Of a stretch of DNA of 64,000 bases, positions 61,808 through 64,000 are shown one piece after another. The stretch comes from Candidatus Bathyarchaeota archaeon. GTDB taxonomy: Archaea; Thermoproteota; Bathyarchaeia; Bathyarchaeales; Bathycorpusculaceae. The stretch is from NCBI GenBank assembly GCA_025058315.1, contig JANXET010000004.1:36924-100923 (forward strand), read 5' to 3'. A program made the translations under genes and the position numbers. Positions within the stretch are counted from its first letter, which is position 1. Each line of letters opens with the position of its first letter. Below the pieces are notes generated by a model. That model saw nothing but the letters and a program-made list of their open reading frames with translations. It had not been told where the DNA came from and ran no database searches.

Positions 61808-62796
61808 GTGAAAAAATTTACGAAATTGGCTTTATGGGAAGAATTCGCATAGATGCCCATTCATTAAATAACGAAGGAACAGTGGGCAACGTTACAGAAC
61901 CAAGAACAATTATCCTAGCCGATGGGCAAAAAACCGACGGAATTAGTGGAGAAATGCTTAAACACATACATGCCGAGGCACTTTGGCAGTTAGTGAAAGA
62001 GAAGACACCAAACAACCTTTGTCCAGCTTGTCACATCCTAAGTCCTATGAAAGCGGATGTGAATCCTAAAATTGCTGAGATAAACAAAAAAATAAAAAAT
62101 TTGGCAAACCAACGCAAGAATGCTGAAGAGAGAAATAAAAAAGAGGAAATTACAAAACAAATAAGCCAAGAAATCAACAATGCAGTTAATGAAGCATTAC
62201 AATGCACGATATGCGACTTACACGGATTCTTGATTCAAGAACCAACGCTCAGTAGGAAATCTACTGTCGAGTTTGGATGGGCAATAGCAATACCTGACAA
62301 ATATTTTCGAGAGATACATGTTCATACAAGAGTAGCCGTAGCTGAAAAGGTGAAAGAAGGAGGAGAGGAAGCACGCGTTAGTGAACAAATGATTTACAAT
62401 AGACCTACTCGTTCAGGTGTTTATGCCTTCGTTTCAGTTTTTCAACCATGGCGTATAGGACTTAATGAAGTGAACTACACATACAGTATTAGTGATATCG
62501 CAAGAAAGACGCGTTATGACCTGACGCTGGAGGCTTATAAGGCTATGATGACTCGCCTCGAGGGGGCTATGACCACAACTCGATTACCACATTTTGGAGA
62601 TTTTACAGGCATAATCGTCAAAGCAACAAGCGCCTTTCCAGTCCCAGTAATAAGCCCATTAAAGGATGACTATGCGCAACAGATCGAAACCATCGTAAAA
62701 CCTGAAAACATACACAAGTTTGATTCATTGACTTCGTTATTGCAAGCTATAGACAAGCTAAAGAATGCTTCGCCATACAAACTCGGAGCACACTAA
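61804..62796 (+). CDS. cas7: Cas7 (Csa2/DevR family) CRISPR backbone protein
   Basis: Forms the helical backbone that holds crRNA; 330 aa. The start GTG overlaps the previous stop. IGFMGRIRIDAHSLNNEG and VTEPRTIILADG are the Cas7 N-terminal RRM-like core, and STVEFGWAIAIPDKYFREIHVHTRVA and RPTRSGVYAFVSVFQPWRIG are further core parts. Between them lies an insertion (about 72-140) with CPACH and, after a Lys/Glu/Asn-rich coiled helix, CTICDLHG. The four Cys could bind zinc. Confidence 0.9.
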   Translation: MSEKIYEIGFMGRIRIDAHSLNNEGTVGNVTEPRTIILADGQKTDGISGEMLKHIHAEALWQLVKEKTPNNLCPACHILSPMKADVNPKIAEINKKIKNLANQRKNAEERNKKEEITKQISQEINNAVNEALQCTICDLHGFLIQEPTLSRKSTVEFGWAIAIPDKYFREIHVHTRVAVAEKVKEGGEEARVSEQMIYNRPTRSGVYAFVSVFQPWRIGLNEVNYTYSISDIARKTRYDLTLEAYKAMMTRLEGAMTTTRLPHFGDFTGIIVKATSAFPVPVISPLKDDYAQQIETIVKPENIHKFDSLTSLLQAIDKLKNASPYKLGAH

Positions 62797-62799
62797 ATC

Positions 62800-63516
62800 A
62801 TGGTATGGACTTGCGCAAAATATGCATTCGCAAGCACATTCTCCTATAGGATTCCATATTTTTCTTCAAGCTATGCCTTATCTGCTCCCGTGCCAAGCCC
62901 GTCAACTGTAAAGTTGGCCTTAGTAGCTTCGGTAATAAATAGAAACGGAAACGTGGAAGCTGGAAAGAAGCTTTTTGAAAAAATTCGTGGTTCCACGATC
63001 ACCATCGAATTACCTGAAAGAATAACCACTTTGAAGACCTTTATGAAAAGGCTTAAACAAAAAAGGAAAGGGCAGGAAACAATGCTAATAACATCTTCTG
63101 GCGAGTTGGTTGAGCGGTTTGAGTCTACTTTTGGGATAAGAGAATACGTCATCTATGACGGACCTATAAGTGTTTACATAGATACGTCAGAAGATTCTGC
63201 GCAAGATGTGTTAAAAAGCTTTAAGTTGGTTCAATATTTTGGATCATCGGACTCATTATGCACGTGTCTTGAGGCAAATATCTCTAAACCTGATTTACAA
63301 AAGTGCATCAGACCAGTTGATTCTGAAAGTGAAGTATTCGGCACAAAAGGAGTAGTTTTCTTACTGACAGACTTCACTGAAAAGGCAACATTTGAATCTG
63401 TGAACCTATTCTCGGACAAAAAATTGAAAAAAGGCGAACTCCTGCAAAAACCATACTTTTTTCCATTAGAGGTGGTTAAGAAGGAAAAAAATTGCACCGT
63501 CTACAGGCGTTTATAG
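62800..63516 (+). CDS. cas5: Cas5 CRISPR-handle-binding protein
   Basis: A 238-aa protein that caps the 5' handle of the crRNA. AKYAFASTFSYRIPYFSSSYALSAPVPSPSTVKLALVAS at the start (here broken for length: residues 6-44) is the Cas5 N-terminal ferredoxin-like fold with the conserved P-S-x-x-T/S-V-K segment. IRGSTITIELPER and FGSSDSLCTCLEA follow, ending with KPYFFPLEVVKKEKNCTVY. Begins 3 bases after cas7 stops. Convergent with cas4, overlapping by 6 bases. Confidence 0.87.
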   Translation: MVWTCAKYAFASTFSYRIPYFSSSYALSAPVPSPSTVKLALVASVINRNGNVEAGKKLFEKIRGSTITIELPERITTLKTFMKRLKQKRKGQETMLITSSGELVERFESTFGIREYVIYDGPISVYIDTSEDSAQDVLKSFKLVQYFGSSDSLCTCLEANISKPDLQKCIRPVDSESEVFGTKGVVFLLTDFTEKATFESVNLFSDKKLKKGELLQKPYFFPLEVVKKEKNCTVYRRL

Positions 63517-64000
63517 CCTTTGGCATGTTTGTTTGTGTCCGCATCCTCCTTGGCATTTGTGTGGAGCTACTCTTATGGGCGGCAGCTTTTCCTCCCTGAT
63601 TATCCGTTTAATGTGCCCAACAACCCTCTTTACGTAACTCTTCATAGTAGGCGTTATCTCGGACTTTAAAACTAATTCTTCAGGAATATAATTTATAAAA
63701 CCTCGCTTAACAACTGTTCCAAAGATTTCCTCTATAAGCAAAGCATAGGCCACAAGCTGATACTTATGGTCCATGTAGGCTTTTCCCCTGTCAGAGTTCA
63801 TGTTCTTATATTCAACTGGAACATATTCGCCCTTAACAGTCCTTATTATGCAGTCCACCACGCCCTGAAGCTGCAAAGCCTTTGAAACAAGGGGAACGAA
63901 AAGAAGCTTCTCGGCGCCGACAAATTCAGGCGAATAGTAAACTGCATCTTTTCGCCTCAGTTCTTTGCGTACATACTCCATATGCAGTTCTTGGCTTTCC
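63511..64000 (-). CDS. cas4: Cas4 nuclease, 5' end beyond the window
   Basis: RecB-like nuclease that trims new spacers during adaptation. The visible 162 codons cover the catalytic core: LQGVVDCIIRT (motif II Asp), VPVEYKNM (motif III Glu-x-Lys), a QLVAYALLIEE helix and the C-terminal Cys cluster C-QGG-C-GHKQT-C for the iron-sulfur cluster. The ATG at 63981 is not the start: the frame is open to the window edge (ESQELH before it), and the N-terminal Cys with the first metal His of Cas4 would lie beyond base 64000. Cas1 and Cas2 may follow outside. Confidence 0.9.
   Translation of the reverse strand, partial: ESQELHMEYVRKELRRKDAVYYSPEFVGAEKLLFVPLVSKALQLQGVVDCIIRTVKGEYVPVEYKNMNSDRGKAYMDHKYQLVAYALLIEEIFGTVVKRGFINYIPEELVLKSEITPTMKSYVKRVVGHIKRIIREEKLPPIRVAPHKCQGGCGHKQTCQRL

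Noticed and set aside
63979..63981. The ATG at 63981 as the Cas4 start
   Set aside because: The frame is open to the window edge and Cas4 needs an N-terminal Cys and metal-binding His that would lie upstream.

Overview
This window is part of an archaeal chromosome. The evidence is a full archaeal information-processing set (TFB, aIF1, an LSm protein, eL37, uS10, eL30, RNA polymerase B and A, a NusA-like KH protein, the proteasome beta subunit and aCPSF1), glycerol-1-phosphate dehydrogenase for archaeal lipids, archaeal-type ATP-dependent DNA ligase, Mre11-Rad50 and SepF. The RNA polymerase A gene is one unsplit A'+A'' reading frame and rpoB is also unsplit. Together with SepF (an FtsZ-type division system) this points to the TACK side of the archaea, most likely a Bathyarchaeia- or Thaumarchaeota-related lineage; that assignment is inference. 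TTG and GTG starts are frequent, and several promoters look leaderless or short-leadered.

Layout. 1-5 kb: nicotinate phosphoribosyltransferase (cut by the window edge), B12-dependent ribonucleotide reductase, aIF1, a small zinc ribbon and TFB. 5-6.2 kb: tRNA-Gln, then a decayed stretch holding a TFB pseudogene fragment. 6.2-12 kb: HtrA-like protease, MFS transporter, FKBP isomerase, G1P dehydrogenase and an orphan metal/cobalamin-type binding protein. 12-20 kb: proteasome beta with aCPSF1, SepF, PUA protein, LSm with eL37, uS10 and an AN1-zinc-finger/site-2 protease fusion. 19-30 kb: mre11-rad50, an FAH-family enzyme, an eL22-like ribosomal protein, a two-gene ABC importer without a binding protein, nitroreductase and DNA ligase. 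30-35 kb: regulators (Lrp, NikR), thioredoxin, quinolinate synthase, tRNA-Leu with an apparent D-loop intron, and a gene-poor stretch with strong inverted repeats. 35-43 kb: rpoB-rpoA-eL30-nusA.

43-46.4 kb holds the most interesting locus: an overlapping three-gene operon encoding a minimal SMC ATPase whose C-terminal head resembles eukaryotic Smc5/6, a kleisin-like protein and a probable KITE (tandem winged-helix) protein. This has the composition of a complete SMC-kleisin-KITE complex. 46.5-56.6 kb: membrane and hypothetical proteins, thiolase with its DUF35 partner, and a tungstate importer (tupABC) divergent from a ModE-like regulator.

56.6-57.2 kb: an RNA polymerase H subunit of 183 residues. 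It carries, in front of the usual short archaeal RpoH domain, an N-terminal domain arranged like the jaw domain of eukaryotic RPB5. 57.3-64 kb: a type I-A-like CRISPR effector operon (cas6, cas3 with a C-terminal HD domain, cas8a2/csa4-like, csa5-like, cas7, cas5) and a convergent cas4 cut by the window end. No CRISPR array lies in the window. The eL22-like protein, the RPB5-like RpoH, the unsplit RpoA and the Smc5/6-like ATPase give the region a markedly eukaryote-like flavour.
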